From Cryobacterium breve (GTDB taxonomy: Bacteria > Actinomycetota > Actinomycetes > Actinomycetales > Microbacteriaceae), in NCBI RefSeq assembly GCF_027594785.1, contig NZ_CP075584.1, positions 3,534,001-3,598,000 of the forward strand: a stretch of DNA of 64,000 bases, read 5' to 3'. The notes under the pieces are model-generated. The model made no database searches, was not told where the DNA came from, and saw nothing but the letters and a program-made list of their open reading frames with translations. How positions within the stretch are numbered: position 1 is the stretch's first letter; every line of letters begins with the position of its first letter. Positions 34,486-44,428 of this stretch are shown in pieces. The translations under genes and the position numbers were made by a program.

Positions 34486-36588
34486 ATGACAATTTCATCG
34501 TCCAGCAGGAAGAAGGGCCGTCGACTCCGCCGTCGTTCCATCGTCCTGATCGCGATGGGAGTCATCGTCGCCGTCATCGCGACCGTTGTGACCGTCGTAG
34601 TCGTGAACCTGCCCGACGACCTCGAGATCGGCCGGTTGTCCCAGAAGAGCAACCTCTACGCGACCACGAGCGATGGCTCGTCCCGCCTGCTTGCGTCGTT
34701 CTACGACCAGAACAGGGTCGAGGTGGCGTTCGACGCGATCAGCCCGTTCGTGAAGGACGCTGCGACCTCCGGAGAAGACCCCGGGTTCTACGAACATGGC
34801 GGCGTCGACATCTGGGGCACCGTCACGGGCATCGTCGCGACCGTCTTCACCGGCACCACCCGGGGCGGCTCCTCGATCACCCAGCAGTACGTCAAGAACG
34901 TGCTCGTGCAGAAGTGCGAAGCCCTCACCGACGACACGGAGCGCGCGGACTGCTACAACACGGCCACCGAGGCGAGCCCCGACCGCAAGCTCAAGGAGAT
35001 GAGCCTCGCGATCGGGCTCGAGAAGAAGTACTCCAAGGACGAGATCCTGCGCCAGTACCTGAACATCACGGGCTTCGGCGGCTCCGTCTACGGAATCGAA
35101 TCCGCGGCGAGCTACTACTTCAACACCACGGCGGCCAACCTCACGTTGCCGCAGGCCGCGAGCCTCGTCGCGATCGTGAACAACCCGGTCAAATTCCAGC
35201 TCGACAAGCCGGACAGCGCGACGAACGGGGCGGCCAACGGCTACGCCGACAACAAGGGCAGGCGCGATTACATCCTCGATGCGATGCTCGAGCACGGCAA
35301 GATCAGCCAGGCAGATCACGACGCCGCGATCAATGCTCCGATCGAGCCGACCATCACCGAACCGAGCACGGGCTGCCAGACCGCGGGCGGCAGCGCCTAC
35401 TTCTGCGACCTCGTCGTGCACACACTCCGCACCGATCCCGCCTTCGGGAAGGACGCGGAGACCCGCCTGGCCAATTTCCGGCTCGGCGGCTACCAGGTCA
35501 CCACGACGCTCGACCTGGACCTGCAGATCGCAGCAGAGACCACGATGAAGGAGAACGTGCCGGACACCTTCCCCGGGTGGGACGTCGGCGGGGTCATCAC
35601 GAGTGTGGAGGTCGGCACCGGGCGGGTGCTCGACATGACCCAGAACAAGGACTACAGCCAGGACCCGGCCGTGCAGGCGACCGGTGACAACTACAGCGGC
35701 ATCAACTACAACACCGACCTCGACCAGGGCGGCTCCAACGGTTTCCAGACCGGGTCCACGTACAAGGTCTTCACCCTCGCCGAATGGCTCAACACGGGTC
35801 ACTCCCTGGCCGACTCCGTCAGTTCCCGGCCCCGGTCGAACTGGGGCACCTTCGAGGACAGTTGCAACGGCCCGCAGTCCTACCCGGACTTCAACCCGAA
35901 GAACGACTCCTCGTCCGAGAACGGCTCGTACAGCTCGGCGCTGCAATCGACCATCCAATCCATCAACACGGGCTTCATCGGCATGGCGAAGGAACTCGAC
36001 CTGTGCGCCATCCGCAAGACGGCCGAAGCATTCGGTGTGCACCGTGCCGACGGGAATGCGCTCGAACAGGGTGCGGCATCCGTTCTCGGCACGAACGAGA
36101 TCGCGCCCCTCACGATGGCGGCAGCGTATGCGGGGATCGCCAACAACGGCGTGACGTGCACGCCCATCGTGATCGACAAGATCACCGGGCCGGACGGCGC
36201 GGATATTCCCGCGCCGACGTCGAACTGCGCCCAGTCCGTGAGCACGGACGTCGCCGCGGCGATGGACTACGCCATGCAACGGGTCATGACCAGCGGAACG
36301 GCGGCGTCGTCCTACCGCGCCACCACGCCACGGGTGCCGATGATCGGCAAGACCGGCACCACAGATGACAACAAGGACACCTGGATGAGCGGGGCGAGCA
36401 CGAAGGTCGCCACCGTCGTCGGGGTCGTGAACGTGTCGGGCGACGGCCGTGACCAGCGGACGACGTACTTCGACAGCGGCCAGGCCGCGACCGCCCGGCA
36501 CCGGATGTGGCCGGATGTCATGAGCGTTGCCAACGAGAAGTACGGCGGGGACAGCTTCCCGGTGCCGCCGAGGAGCATGACCCGCTGA
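34486..36588 (+). CDS. Class A penicillin-binding protein (transglycosylase/transpeptidase)
   Basis: 700 residues. A basic cytoplasmic start and one transmembrane helix (SIVLIAMGVIVAVIATVVTVVVV) are followed by a GT51 domain with catalytic Glu in SGEDPGFYEHGGVD and RGGSSITQQYVKN, and a transpeptidase domain with GSTYK (active Ser), the SIN motif in QSINTGF and KTGTT. It polymerises and cross-links peptidoglycan on the outer face. ATG 34486 was chosen because the upstream part of the open frame is the RNase J terminator region. It is followed by a palindrome of family A. Confidence 0.93.
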   Translation: MTISSSSRKKGRRLRRRSIVLIAMGVIVAVIATVVTVVVVNLPDDLEIGRLSQKSNLYATTSDGSSRLLASFYDQNRVEVAFDAISPFVKDAATSGEDPGFYEHGGVDIWGTVTGIVATVFTGTTRGGSSITQQYVKNVLVQKCEALTDDTERADCYNTATEASPDRKLKEMSLAIGLEKKYSKDEILRQYLNITGFGGSVYGIESAASYYFNTTAANLTLPQAASLVAIVNNPVKFQLDKPDSATNGAANGYADNKGRRDYILDAMLEHGKISQADHDAAINAPIEPTITEPSTGCQTAGGSAYFCDLVVHTLRTDPAFGKDAETRLANFRLGGYQVTTTLDLDLQIAAETTMKENVPDTFPGWDVGGVITSVEVGTGRVLDMTQNKDYSQDPAVQATGDNYSGINYNTDLDQGGSNGFQTGSTYKVFTLAEWLNTGHSLADSVSSRPRSNWGTFEDSCNGPQSYPDFNPKNDSSSENGSYSSALQSTIQSINTGFIGMAKELDLCAIRKTAEAFGVHRADGNALEQGAASVLGTNEIAPLTMAAAYAGIANNGVTCTPIVIDKITGPDGADIPAPTSNCAQSVSTDVAAAMDYAMQRVMTSGTAASSYRATTPRVPMIGKTGTTDDNKDTWMSGASTKVATVVGVVNVSGDGRDQRTTYFDSGQAATARHRMWPDVMSVANEKYGGDSFPVPPRSMTR

Positions 36589-36608
36589 CGAGGACCCTGC
36601 GGCGCGGG

Positions 36609-36665
36609 TGAGTTGCGGGAAAGACACCCTCCCGGGCTCGGCGAGGGTGTTTTCCCCGCAACTCA
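36609..36665. repeat. Long palindromic element, family A copy 2, between convergent genes
   Basis: Arms 36609-36631 and 36643-36665 pair at 21 of 23 positions. The left arm, TGAGTTGCGGGAAAGACACC and on into CTC, matches the arm of the element at 16772-16850 except for one or two bases. It lies between the ends of the PBP gene and prfC. Confidence 0.85.
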
Positions 36666-36695
36666 ACGAGGGGGAGCGGATGCCCCGGGCCCGGA

Positions 36696-38333
36696 CTACG
36701 CGGCGGGTGCCGGCTCCAGGGCGCCGGCGGCGAGGTCCTCGAGCATCAGGCTCCGGGTGGTCGCGGACCGTGTTGCGCAGCCGCCACGGGGTGCTGAACA
36801 GGGCGAGGAGGGTGCCGTCGGATCGCATCAGCACCTCGACCTGCCTGTCGTGGCCGAGGATCTCGGCGCTCTCCCGGTTGGTGCGGCGGGCGATCTGGTA
36901 CGGGAGCGATTCCGAACGGATCGCGGCGCCGAAGTCGTGTGTCATGCGTTCCTCGACGACCTCGAACTGCATCGGGCCGACGGCGCCGAGCACCGGGGCC
37001 TGGTCCCCGCGCAGGTCGCTGCGGAGCACCTGGATGACTCCCTCGTGGTCGAGCTGGTCGATGCCGCGCCGGAACTGCTTGTGCTTGCTGCTGTCGGCGG
37101 AGCGCACGGCACGGAAGTGCTCGGGAGCGAACATCGGCAGCGGGGGGAACTCAACGGGTTCGCTCTCGAAGATCGAGTCGCCGACGCGGAGCGCCGACGC
37201 GTTGACGAGCCCGACGATGTCGCCGGGCCAGGCCTCGTCGGCCACTTCGCGTTCGCGTCCGAAGAGGTGCTGGGCGTACTTTGTCGCGAAAGGCCGGCCG
37301 GTCGCCGCGTGGGTGACGATCATTCCGCGGCGGAACTGGCCGGAGCACACCCGCACGAACGCGACGTAGTCCCGGTGTGAGGCGTTCATGCCCGACTGCA
37401 CCTTGAACACGAAGCCGGAGAACGGCGAAGCGACGGCGCGGTGCCCGCCGGCCGCGTCGACACGGGCCTCCGCCGCCGGGGCGAAGTCCACGAGGGTGTC
37501 GAGGATGTGCTGCACGCCGAAGTTGAGCACCGCGGCGGCGAACAGCACCGGCGTTGTCTCGTTGGCAAGGAACCTGGCCTCGTCGTGATCCTGGTCTTCT
37601 TCGCCGAGCAGTTCGGATTCCTCGGTCGCGGTGACCCAGGCCTCCCCCTCCTGAGCCGCTGCCACATCGAACGGTACCCGGTCGCTGTCGGCGGCGGTCG
37701 CGCCGCCCGCCGTGCGGGTGAAGCGGATGAATTCCTCGGTCGAACGGTCGATGACCCCCGGAAGTCCCCGGCGATTCCGACCGGCCACGTCAGCGGCGTC
37801 GGAAGGAGCCCGGTGCGGGTGCGGATCTCGTCCATCAGGGCGAGGGCGTCGAGCCCGGGCCGGTCCCACTTGTTGATCACCGTGATCACGGGGAGGTTGC
37901 GCTGGCGGCAGACGTCGAAGAGCTTCATGGTCTGCACCTCGAGACCCTTGCTCGCGTCGACGAGCATCACGGCGGCGTCGACGGCGGACAGGACCCGATA
38001 GGTGTCCTCGGAGAAGTCGGCGTGGCCGGGGGTGTCGACGAGGTTGATCACGCTGTCGCGGTACTCGAACTGGATCGCCGCGCTCGTCACCGAGATGCCA
38101 CGGGCCTGCTCCATGGCCATCCAGTCGCTCACGGTTCCGCGTCGGCCCGCCTTGCCGTGGGTCGCGCCCGCGGTCGTGATGGCGTGCGCGTGCAGGAGGA
38201 GTGCTTCGGTGAGGGTCGACTTTCCCGCGTCGGGGTGGCTGATCACGGCGAAGGTGCGGCGCCTGCGCGCCTCTGCGGTGATCTCGGTCGCGGGTGCGCC
38301 GGTCGTCGGCACGCCGGTGGTGGGCTGCGTCAT
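36696..38333 (-). CDS. prfC: Peptide chain release factor 3 (two frame breaks)
   Basis: About 545 residues. GTPase motifs: G1 SHPDAGKST, G3 DTPGHADFSEDTYR, G4 NKWDR. Two breaks: a lost base in the plus-strand C run 37755-37759 (restores GDFRGVIDRSTEEFIRF) and AGGCT 36748-36752, where AGCT restores DHPELMLEDLAAGALEP and the stop at 36698-36696. RF3 recycles RF1/RF2 after termination. ATG 38333 follows AAGAAGG; a GTG 36 bases upstream is less likely. Because of the breaks a false 1,343-codon frame spans this gene and the antisense of the PBP gene. Confidence 0.93.
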
Positions 38334-38567
38334 GGATCCTTCTTTCGCGGCTGATTCGTTCGGGCTCACGCCTGCTCAGAAGGCCGTAACCGGAATCGTT
38401 CCCGTACAACTCTATCCGGCGTGGCGCGGCGACCTCGCGGCAGATGCCCAGCATCCGTTTTGATAACGGTTCCGGCGTGTCCTTTCCGTCTGCCGAATCG
38501 CGGGTTACTCTCAGCTTTGGGGCCAAACCCAGCAGTAGCGGTACGCAGTAGCGGTAAGGAGTGACGG

Positions 38568-39638
38568 ATGACCCAGCCAGGCATTCAGGATTCCGAGCGC
38601 ACTCGCGACGCGGCCTCGTCCGACGTCGTCGCGCACCGGCTCCAGGGTCCGCCGCCGATCTCCGTCTCGATCCCGGTCCAGCCCGACGGGCGCCTTCCGC
38701 GTGTCGGCGCTCGGCGCACCATCGCAGACACCGACCTCTCCGTGCACCCGGTCGCCCTCGGCTCGAGCGTCTTCGGCTGGACGGCCGACGGCGAGACGAG
38801 CCACCGCATCCTCGACCGGCACCGCGCGCTCGGCGGCAACTTCCTCGACACCGCGGACAGCTACACCTCCGGGCGGAGCGAAGTGATCATCGGGTCCTGG
38901 CTGCGCACCCGCAAGGCGCGCGACAGCACCGTGATCGCCACCAAGATCGGCAAGAACCGGGACAACCCCGGGCTGTCCTCCCGGAGCATCATCGGCGCCG
39001 TGCAGGCGTCGCTCGACCGGCTCGGCACCGATTACATCGATCTGCTGCACTTCCACTTCGACGACCCGACCGTTCCGCTCGAGGAGAGCCTCGGCGCCGT
39101 CGACGTGCTGATGCGCAGCGGCCAGGTGCGGTACCTCGCTGCCTCGAACTTCTCCGGGGAGCGCCTCATGGAGGCGCGCATCCTGGCCGCGAACGGCCTG
39201 CCGCGCTTTGTCGCCCTGCAGACCGAGTACAGCCTGCTCCGGCGCGCCGGCTACGAGTCTTCGCTGTCCCTCGTGACCCGGGCCCAGGGTCTCGCGGTGC
39301 TGCCGTACTTCTCCCTCGCGCACGGTTTCCTGGCCGGTCGGTACCGCTCCAAGGCCGACCTGCACAGCACGACGAGGGATGCCCGCGCCGCGAAGCACCT
39401 GAGCAGGCCCGGGCTGCGGGTCCTCAGCGTCGTAGACCGCATCGCGGCCGACCACGATACCGGGGCTGCATCGATCGCGCTCGCGTGGCTGCTCGCCCAG
39501 GCCGGGGTGACCGCACCCGTCGCGGGTGCCAGCCAGCCGGACCAGGTGGATGCCCTCATCGCGGCCGCCGGAATCCGGCTCACCCGCAGCGACATGGTCG
39601 ATCTCGAACGAGTGTCCGGGCTCGCTGCCTCGCGCTGA
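38568..39638 (+). CDS. Aldo/keto reductase
   Basis: 356 residues, with AAGGAG six bases before the ATG. After about 50 unusual N-terminal residues the AKR barrel begins (TIADTDLSVHPVALGSSVFGW). Catalytic residues: Asp in NFLDTADSY with its Tyr, Lys in VIATKIG, His in LLHFHFDDP. The C-terminal VAGASQPDQVDALIAA is the NADPH-binding end. It reduces aldehydes or ketones; substrate unknown. It is single, between prfC (divergent) and the M16 peptidase. Confidence 0.88.
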   Translation: MTQPGIQDSERTRDAASSDVVAHRLQGPPPISVSIPVQPDGRLPRVGARRTIADTDLSVHPVALGSSVFGWTADGETSHRILDRHRALGGNFLDTADSYTSGRSEVIIGSWLRTRKARDSTVIATKIGKNRDNPGLSSRSIIGAVQASLDRLGTDYIDLLHFHFDDPTVPLEESLGAVDVLMRSGQVRYLAASNFSGERLMEARILAANGLPRFVALQTEYSLLRRAGYESSLSLVTRAQGLAVLPYFSLAHGFLAGRYRSKADLHSTTRDARAAKHLSRPGLRVLSVVDRIAADHDTGAASIALAWLLAQAGVTAPVAGASQPDQVDALIAAAGIRLTRSDMVDLERVSGLAASR

Positions 39639-39719
39639 CGCCGACGCCGCCCAGCGCTCGAATCCGGTTCCGCAAGGCACTCTGACGCCGTCGGTACCGT
39701 GACGTAGGGTGGTGATGTC

Positions 39720-41075
39720 ATGAACAGCGCCGTTGAATTTCCCCTCACCCTCGCCGAGTTGTCCTTTAAAGCAGCCGGTGAATCCGTCGTGCGCCGGACC
39801 GTGCTCCCGAGCGGTGTCCGCATCCTCAGCGAGCACGTCCCCGGCAGCCGGAGCCTGACGATCGGCTACTGGGTCGCCGTCGGCTCCCGCGACGAAGAGC
39901 CGGAACATTACGGCTCCACCCACTTCCTCGAACACCTTCTCTTCAAGGGCACGGCCACGCGCAGCGCCCTCGACATCGCGATCGCCTTCGACTCGGTCGG
40001 CGGAGAGCACAACGCGATGACCGCGAAGGAATACACCTGCTACTACGCGAAGGTGCGCGACCGCGACCTGCCGATGGCGGTCGAGGTGCTCACCGACATG
40101 CTCACCTCGTCCACGATCGACCCGGTCGAATTCGAGACCGAACGCGGGGTGATCCTCGAGGAACTCGCCATGGCCGACGATGATCCGGCGGATGTCGCGA
40201 ACGAGCGCTTCTTCGAAGCCGTGATGGGCAAGCATCCGCTCGGACGCCCGATCGGCGGCAACCCCGACACGATCAGGGCGGCTACCCCGGAGGCCGTGCT
40301 CGCGCACTACCGGGCCAACTATCGTCCGCAAGACCTCGTCGTCACCGTCGCCGGCGCCGTCGACCACGACGTGCTCGTGGCCGACGTGACGCGGGCGCTG
40401 TACCGTGCGGGCTGGGACCTCAACGAGAACGCCTCACCGGTCGGGCGTCGCAACGGGCAGCCAGCAGAGATCCGCCAGGGCAGCGCGGTCACGGTCGTGC
40501 GGCGTCCCCTCGAGCAGGCGAACCTGCTTCTCGGGTTCCCCGGGCTGCTCGCCACCGACGATCGCCGTGTGACGATGAGCGTACTCACCTCCATCTTCGG
40601 CGGCGGCATGTCCTCCCGCCTGTTCCAGGAGGTGCGCGAGAAGCGCGGGCTCGCGTATTCCGTGTACTCATTCGCCCCCGGCTACTCCGACGCCGGCCTG
40701 TTCGGGATGTACGCGGGCTGCACGCCGGCGAAAGCGGGCCAGGTGGCCGAGTTGCTGCTGAGCGAACTGAACCGGCTGGCCGAGTACGGCGTGACCGCCG
40801 ACGAAATGAGGCGTGCGTCCGGGCAGCTCTCCGGGGCATCCGCACTGGCCCTTGAGGACTCCGACACTCGGATGTCCCGGCTCGGCCGGGCCGAGATCAC
40901 CCTCGGCGAGTTCGTCGACCTCGATGTGGCGCTGGGCCGGCTCGCCCGGGTCACCGCGGACGACGTGCAGGCCCTCGCCGTCGAACTCGCCGCCGGCCCG
41001 CTCTCCATCGCCGCCGTCGGTGCGCTCGACGACGACGTCTTCGCAGGAATCGTGCCTGCCTCCGCCCAGCCCTGA
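39720..41075 (+). CDS. M16-family zinc metallopeptidase
   Basis: 451 residues. The inverted zinc motif HFLEH lies in YGSTHFLEHLLFKGT, with the third ligand in TERGVILEELAMADDDP. The C-terminal half (IFGGGMSSRLFQEVREKRGLAYSVYSF) is the second, inactive M16 repeat. Such cytoplasmic peptidases, related to the mitochondrial processing peptidase, degrade small peptides. In many actinobacteria this gene follows pnp; here it stands before dapB. Confidence 0.9.
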   Translation: MNSAVEFPLTLAELSFKAAGESVVRRTVLPSGVRILSEHVPGSRSLTIGYWVAVGSRDEEPEHYGSTHFLEHLLFKGTATRSALDIAIAFDSVGGEHNAMTAKEYTCYYAKVRDRDLPMAVEVLTDMLTSSTIDPVEFETERGVILEELAMADDDPADVANERFFEAVMGKHPLGRPIGGNPDTIRAATPEAVLAHYRANYRPQDLVVTVAGAVDHDVLVADVTRALYRAGWDLNENASPVGRRNGQPAEIRQGSAVTVVRRPLEQANLLLGFPGLLATDDRRVTMSVLTSIFGGGMSSRLFQEVREKRGLAYSVYSFAPGYSDAGLFGMYAGCTPAKAGQVAELLLSELNRLAEYGVTADEMRRASGQLSGASALALEDSDTRMSRLGRAEITLGEFVDLDVALGRLARVTADDVQALAVELAAGPLSIAAVGALDDDVFAGIVPASAQP

Positions 41076-41142
41076 TCCAACGGGCACCTGGCCCTGTATA
41101 CCCGGCCGTGCGGCCGAACGCCCCGAACCGAAAGAGATCCCG

Positions 41143-41745
41143 TTGCCCCACTACATCTACCTGGTTCGCCACGGCGAGCAACAGGATGCCGAACACGGCT
41201 TGCCCGACGGGCCGCTCTCGGCGCGCGGCAAACGGCAGGCGCAGCTGATCGCGGAACGCCTCGGCGGCGTGCCGTTCACCGACGCCTGGCACTCGCCCTT
41301 GCAGCGCGCGGCCGAGACCGCAGAGATCGTCGCCGGCCGGCTGCCCTCGCTCACCCCGGTGCCCTCCCCGCTGCTCTTCGACTGCATCCCGACCGGGATG
41401 GCGCCGGAGACGCCCGCCGCATACGCCCCGTTCTTTGGGGCAGTCACCGAGGAGGAAATCGAGGCCGGCCGTGCCCAGATGGACGACGCGGTCGCCGAGT
41501 TCCTGCAGCCCCGCCGGGGCGAACGCCACGAACTGCTGATCACGCACAACTTCGTCATCGGCTGGTTCGTGCGCGCGGTTCTCGGGGCTCCGGACTGGCG
41601 CTGGATCAGTATCAATCAGGCCAACTGCGGCCTCACCGTCCTGCTGCAGAAGCCGGGCCGCCCGTGGACTCTCGTCACCCACAACGACACCGGGCACCTG
41701 CCCGTCGAGATGCGCACCGGACTGCCCGACCCGCTGCTGTACTAG
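41143..41745 (+). CDS. Histidine phosphatase (phosphoglycerate-mutase-like)
   Basis: 200 residues. IYLVRHGEQQDAEHG is the RHG phosphohistidine motif; SPLQRAAETAEIV and LLITHNFVIGWFVRAVLG supply the other active-site Arg and His. The TTG start at 41143 follows AAAGAGAT. The family covers phosphatases for sugars, nucleotides and cell-wall or vitamin intermediates; the substrate is not deducible. Confidence 0.85.
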   Translation: MPHYIYLVRHGEQQDAEHGLPDGPLSARGKRQAQLIAERLGGVPFTDAWHSPLQRAAETAEIVAGRLPSLTPVPSPLLFDCIPTGMAPETPAAYAPFFGAVTEEEIEAGRAQMDDAVAEFLQPRRGERHELLITHNFVIGWFVRAVLGAPDWRWISINQANCGLTVLLQKPGRPWTLVTHNDTGHLPVEMRTGLPDPLLY

Positions 41746-41761
41746 CCGGCGAGACCCCGTC

Positions 41762-42283
41762 CTAGCTGCGAGCGAGGCCCTTCCGGTACCAGTTGGTGGC
41801 GTTCGGGTTGTCGTTGTACGGCGGGCAGTCCTCGAAGCCGGCGCTCCGGTAGAGCGCGCCGGCGGCCTGCAGGCTCGCGTTCGTGTCGAGAACGAGCTCG
41901 GCAGCTCCGAACAGGCGTGCCCGCCGCTCGAGTTCGGCGAGCAGCGCCCGCCCCCAGCCCCTCCCGCGGGTGCCGGGCTGCAGCCAGAGGTGCTTGACCT
42001 CGTAGCGGGCGCCTTCGGCGGGTGTATCCCCGATCCGACGGATGCCGCCGCACCCGACCCAGGCTTGCTCCGGGTTCCCGCTCGGCTCGCCGACGAGCAG
42101 GAAGACACCCTGCGGTGGCAGGAAGTCCCCTGCCACCGGGAAAGTCGTACGGTAGGCGCCCTGGTCGGCGGGAAAGCTCGACTGCCGATCACTGAAGTAG
42201 GCCGTGAGGAGGGCGAGGGAACCGGCATCCGTCACGGATACCTCGCGGAAGACGGGGCCTGGTGCTGTCGGGGTCGCTGGCAT
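41762..42283 (-). CDS. GNAT-family N-acetyltransferase
   Basis: 173 residues. VKHLWLQPGTRGRGWGRALLAELERRA is the acetyl-CoA-binding motif A, and LYRSAGFEDCPPYNDNPNATNWYRKGL is the typical end of small-molecule GNATs. It is convergent with the phosphatase gene (16 bases) and divergent from dapB. Substrate unknown. Confidence 0.85.
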   Translation of the reverse strand: MPATPTAPGPVFREVSVTDAGSLALLTAYFSDRQSSFPADQGAYRTTFPVAGDFLPPQGVFLLVGEPSGNPEQAWVGCGGIRRIGDTPAEGARYEVKHLWLQPGTRGRGWGRALLAELERRARLFGAAELVLDTNASLQAAGALYRSAGFEDCPPYNDNPNATNWYRKGLARS

Positions 42284-42372
42284 GCCACAAGGCTACGTCG
42301 GAGAACCCGGCCTGCCCAGTTCGCGCCCGGTCGTTCGGCGTCCGGATGCCGGATTGCCGGATGGCCGGTTGG

Positions 42373-42378
42373 TAGATT
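42373..42378 (+). promoter_or_regulatory. -10 element of a leaderless dapB message
   Basis: TAGATT ends six bases before the dapB ATG and no ribosome binding site intervenes. Confidence 0.45.
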
Positions 42379-42384
42379 AGTCGT

Positions 42385-43218
42385 ATGACAACACGGGTGG
42401 CCATCGTCGGCGTTACGGGCACGATGGGCCGCCTGATCAGCGAGCTCGTCGACCAGACAGAGGGGTACCGGCTGCACGCCGGCCTCGACTCGCGCAGCCC
42501 GCTCTCCGACATGCTCGGGGCGGATGTCGTCGTCGACGTCACCCTGCCGGGCGTGAGCCAGAGCGTCGTCGACTTCGCCGTCGACAACGGCATCCGGGTG
42601 CTCGTCGGCACCTCCGGCTGGTCCCAGGCCCGCATCACGACCCTCGAGCGACGGATCCGCGGCCGGGACGACACCGGCGTCGTGATCGTGCCGAACTTCT
42701 CGATCGGTTCGGTCGTCGCGACCGCCGTCTCTGCCATGCTCGCCCGGCTCTTCGACTCGATCGAGATCGTCGAAACGCACCAGGCCGCGAAGGTCGACTC
42801 TCCCTCGGGCACGGCGGTCCGCACCGCCGAACTCATCGGTCTCGCACGCACCGAGCTCGGCCCGGTGTCCGCACCGCACAACGACCAGCGCGCCCGCGGC
42901 CAGCAGGTGTCGAGCGTTCCCGTGCACAGCCTCCGCCTCGACGGCGTGCTCGCCAGGCAGGACGTCATCTTCGGCGGGGCGGGCGAGACCGTCACGATCT
43001 CGCACAACACGCTGTCCGCCAACGCGTACCGGCGCGGCATCCTGCTCGCCCTCGACGCCGCCCGCACGGCCGTCGGCGTGACCGTCGGCCTCGACCAGGT
43101 CGTCGACCTCGGCCTCGGCGCGCCCCCCACCCCGCCGATGCCGATCGTTGCCATCGCCGCGGAACCCGACCTCGACAACGTGCCCGAGATCGACGCCGAC
43201 TCCGAGGTCTTCGAATGA
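42385..43218 (+). CDS. dapB: 4-hydroxy-tetrahydrodipicolinate reductase
   Basis: 277 residues. VAIVGVTGTMGR is the NAD(P)-binding loop; VPNFSIGSVV and ETHQAAKVDSPSGTAV with the K-x-D-x-P-S-G-T active site identify DapB. It makes tetrahydrodipicolinate for lysine and diaminopimelate. A TAGATT box sits directly before the ATG. Compared with the usual 245 to 250 residues there is an extension of about 25 acidic residues at the C-terminus. The next gene overlaps by ATGA. Confidence 0.95.
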   Translation: MTTRVAIVGVTGTMGRLISELVDQTEGYRLHAGLDSRSPLSDMLGADVVVDVTLPGVSQSVVDFAVDNGIRVLVGTSGWSQARITTLERRIRGRDDTGVVIVPNFSIGSVVATAVSAMLARLFDSIEIVETHQAAKVDSPSGTAVRTAELIGLARTELGPVSAPHNDQRARGQQVSSVPVHSLRLDGVLARQDVIFGGAGETVTISHNTLSANAYRRGILLALDAARTAVGVTVGLDQVVDLGLGAPPTPPMPIVAIAAEPDLDNVPEIDADSEVFE

Positions 43219-43658
43219 AGGGTCGCATCGGCGCCGGCATGATGGCGATCCTGCTCGCCTTCTACCTGGTGCTCGTCGGCTGGCGTGCAGTGCTTTTCCT
43301 GCAGAGTGGCGAAGCGGTCGGCATCGCGATCGGCGTGGCGCTGCTGGTGCTGCCCCTGATCGGGATCTGGGCGCTCGTGCTCGAGGTCACCTTCGGCTCC
43401 CGCTCGGCCCGGCTCGTTCACCTGCTCGAGGCGAGCGGAGAGCTCCCGGTCGAGACGCTGCCGATCCGCGCGAGCGGGCGCCCGGTGAGGGACGCGGCCG
43501 ACGCGGACTTCCCGCAGTACCGTGACGCCGTCGACGCGGCGCCGGAGGACTGGAAGGCCTGGTTCCGGCTGGGCCTCGCGTACGACGCCTCCGGGGACCG
43601 TAAGCGCGCCCGCGGCGCCATCCGCACCGCGATCGCCCTCGAGCGCGCCGCCGCCTGA
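43215..43658 (+). CDS. Membrane protein with C-terminal TPR-like segment
   Basis: 147 residues: two helices (MMAILLAFYLVLVGWRAVLFL, IAIGVALLVLPLIGIWALVL) and a cytoplasmic end with one tetratricopeptide-like unit (DWKAWFRLGLAYDASGDRKRARGAIRTAI). It overlaps dapB (ATGA) and is a common companion of dapB in Microbacteriaceae-like genomes; function unknown. Confidence 0.75.
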   Translation: MKGRIGAGMMAILLAFYLVLVGWRAVLFLQSGEAVGIAIGVALLVLPLIGIWALVLEVTFGSRSARLVHLLEASGELPVETLPIRASGRPVRDAADADFPQYRDAVDAAPEDWKAWFRLGLAYDASGDRKRARGAIRTAIALERAAA

Positions 43659-43686
43659 CCCTGCCCCAAAAACTCCGTCGAATTCG

Positions 43687-44103
43687 TCAGGGCAGCGGAT
43701 GCCGGGCGCGGGAGATGGTCCAGACGTTGCGGTCACCGGTCCGTTCGAAGTGCACGGAATCGACAAGCATCTGGATGAGCGCGAGCCCCCTGCCCGACTC
43801 CGCGAGGTCCTCGGGAAGTGCGGGTCCGCTCAGCGTCACCGCTCCGGCCGTTCCGGTGTCGCTGATCCGGGCGCTGAGCTCGTGGTCGTCCGCGTGGATC
43901 GACAGGACGCAGGTGATGCCGGTGCCCGCTGCCGCGTGCTGGATGACGTTCGACGCGAGTTCGACGAGGGCCGTCTCGAACGCGAACCGGTCGATGTCGA
44001 CGATGTCGGTGTGGTGCTCGAGCACGCGCTGCACGAAGTCCTGCACGGTGTCGATGTCGTCGGGTGGCGTGCTGAGTGCCAGGGTCGTGTCGGAATCAGT
44101 CAC
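43687..44103 (-). CDS. Anti-sigma-type serine kinase / HATPase (RsbW-SpoIIAB-like)
   Basis: 138 residues from GTG 44103, which overlaps the STAS stop. N-box ELASNVIQHA, G1 ISDTGTAG and G2 ESGRGLALIQMLVD define a GHKL ATPase of the RsbW type, without the lid differences of sensor kinases. Such proteins bind a partner sigma factor or phosphorylate a STAS antagonist. The adjacent STAS gene supplies the antagonist; no sigma factor or PP2C phosphatase is nearby. An upstream ATG at 44127 lies inside the STAS gene and is less likely. Confidence 0.85.
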   Translation of the reverse strand: MTDSDTTLALSTPPDDIDTVQDFVQRVLEHHTDIVDIDRFAFETALVELASNVIQHAAAGTGITCVLSIHADDHELSARISDTGTAGAVTLSGPALPEDLAESGRGLALIQMLVDSVHFERTGDRNVWTISRARHPLP

Positions 44104-44428
44104 GGTACGCGGTCTCGGCGGTCGCATGGTTCTGCAGGATACGGTCGAGATGGGTCAGCTCGAACACGAGCGCGACCTGCGGCGTCGCGCCGGCGATGCG
44201 GAGATCCCCACCGGCCTGCCGGGCGACCTTCAGGCCGCCGATGAGTGCTCCGAGCCCGGACGAATCCATGAAGTCGACCCCGCTCAGGTCGACGACGATC
44301 CGCACCGTCCCCGCGGTGATCGCTGCGGACACCACCTCGCGCAAGAGCGGCGCGGAGACCATGTTGAGTCGGCCGTCCGCGCGAATGGCCGCCACGTTGC
44401 CGGCTATCGTTTCAGTCCGGAAATTCAT
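44096..44428 (-). CDS. STAS-domain anti-anti-sigma factor (SpoIIAA/RsbV-like)
   Basis: 110 residues. VRIVVDLSGVDFMDSSGLGALIGG contains the phosphorylatable serine of the DSSGLG loop. It would be phosphorylated by the following RsbW-like kinase and, when unphosphorylated, sequester it. The ATG overlaps the glycosyltransferase stop (ATGA), so the switch is translated with the polysaccharide genes; control of synthase activity rather than of a sigma factor is a possibility. Confidence 0.88.
   Translation of the reverse strand: MNFRTETIAGNVAAIRADGRLNMVSAPLLREVVSAAITAGTVRIVVDLSGVDFMDSSGLGALIGGLKVARQAGGDLRIAGATPQVALVFELTHLDRILQNHATAETAYRD

Noticed and set aside
34495..38526. A minus-strand open frame of 1,343 codons
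   Set aside because: It joins the antisense of the PBP gene to parts of prfC through the prfC frame breaks; composition outside prfC is shadow coding (Arg/Gly/Asp-rich without motifs).
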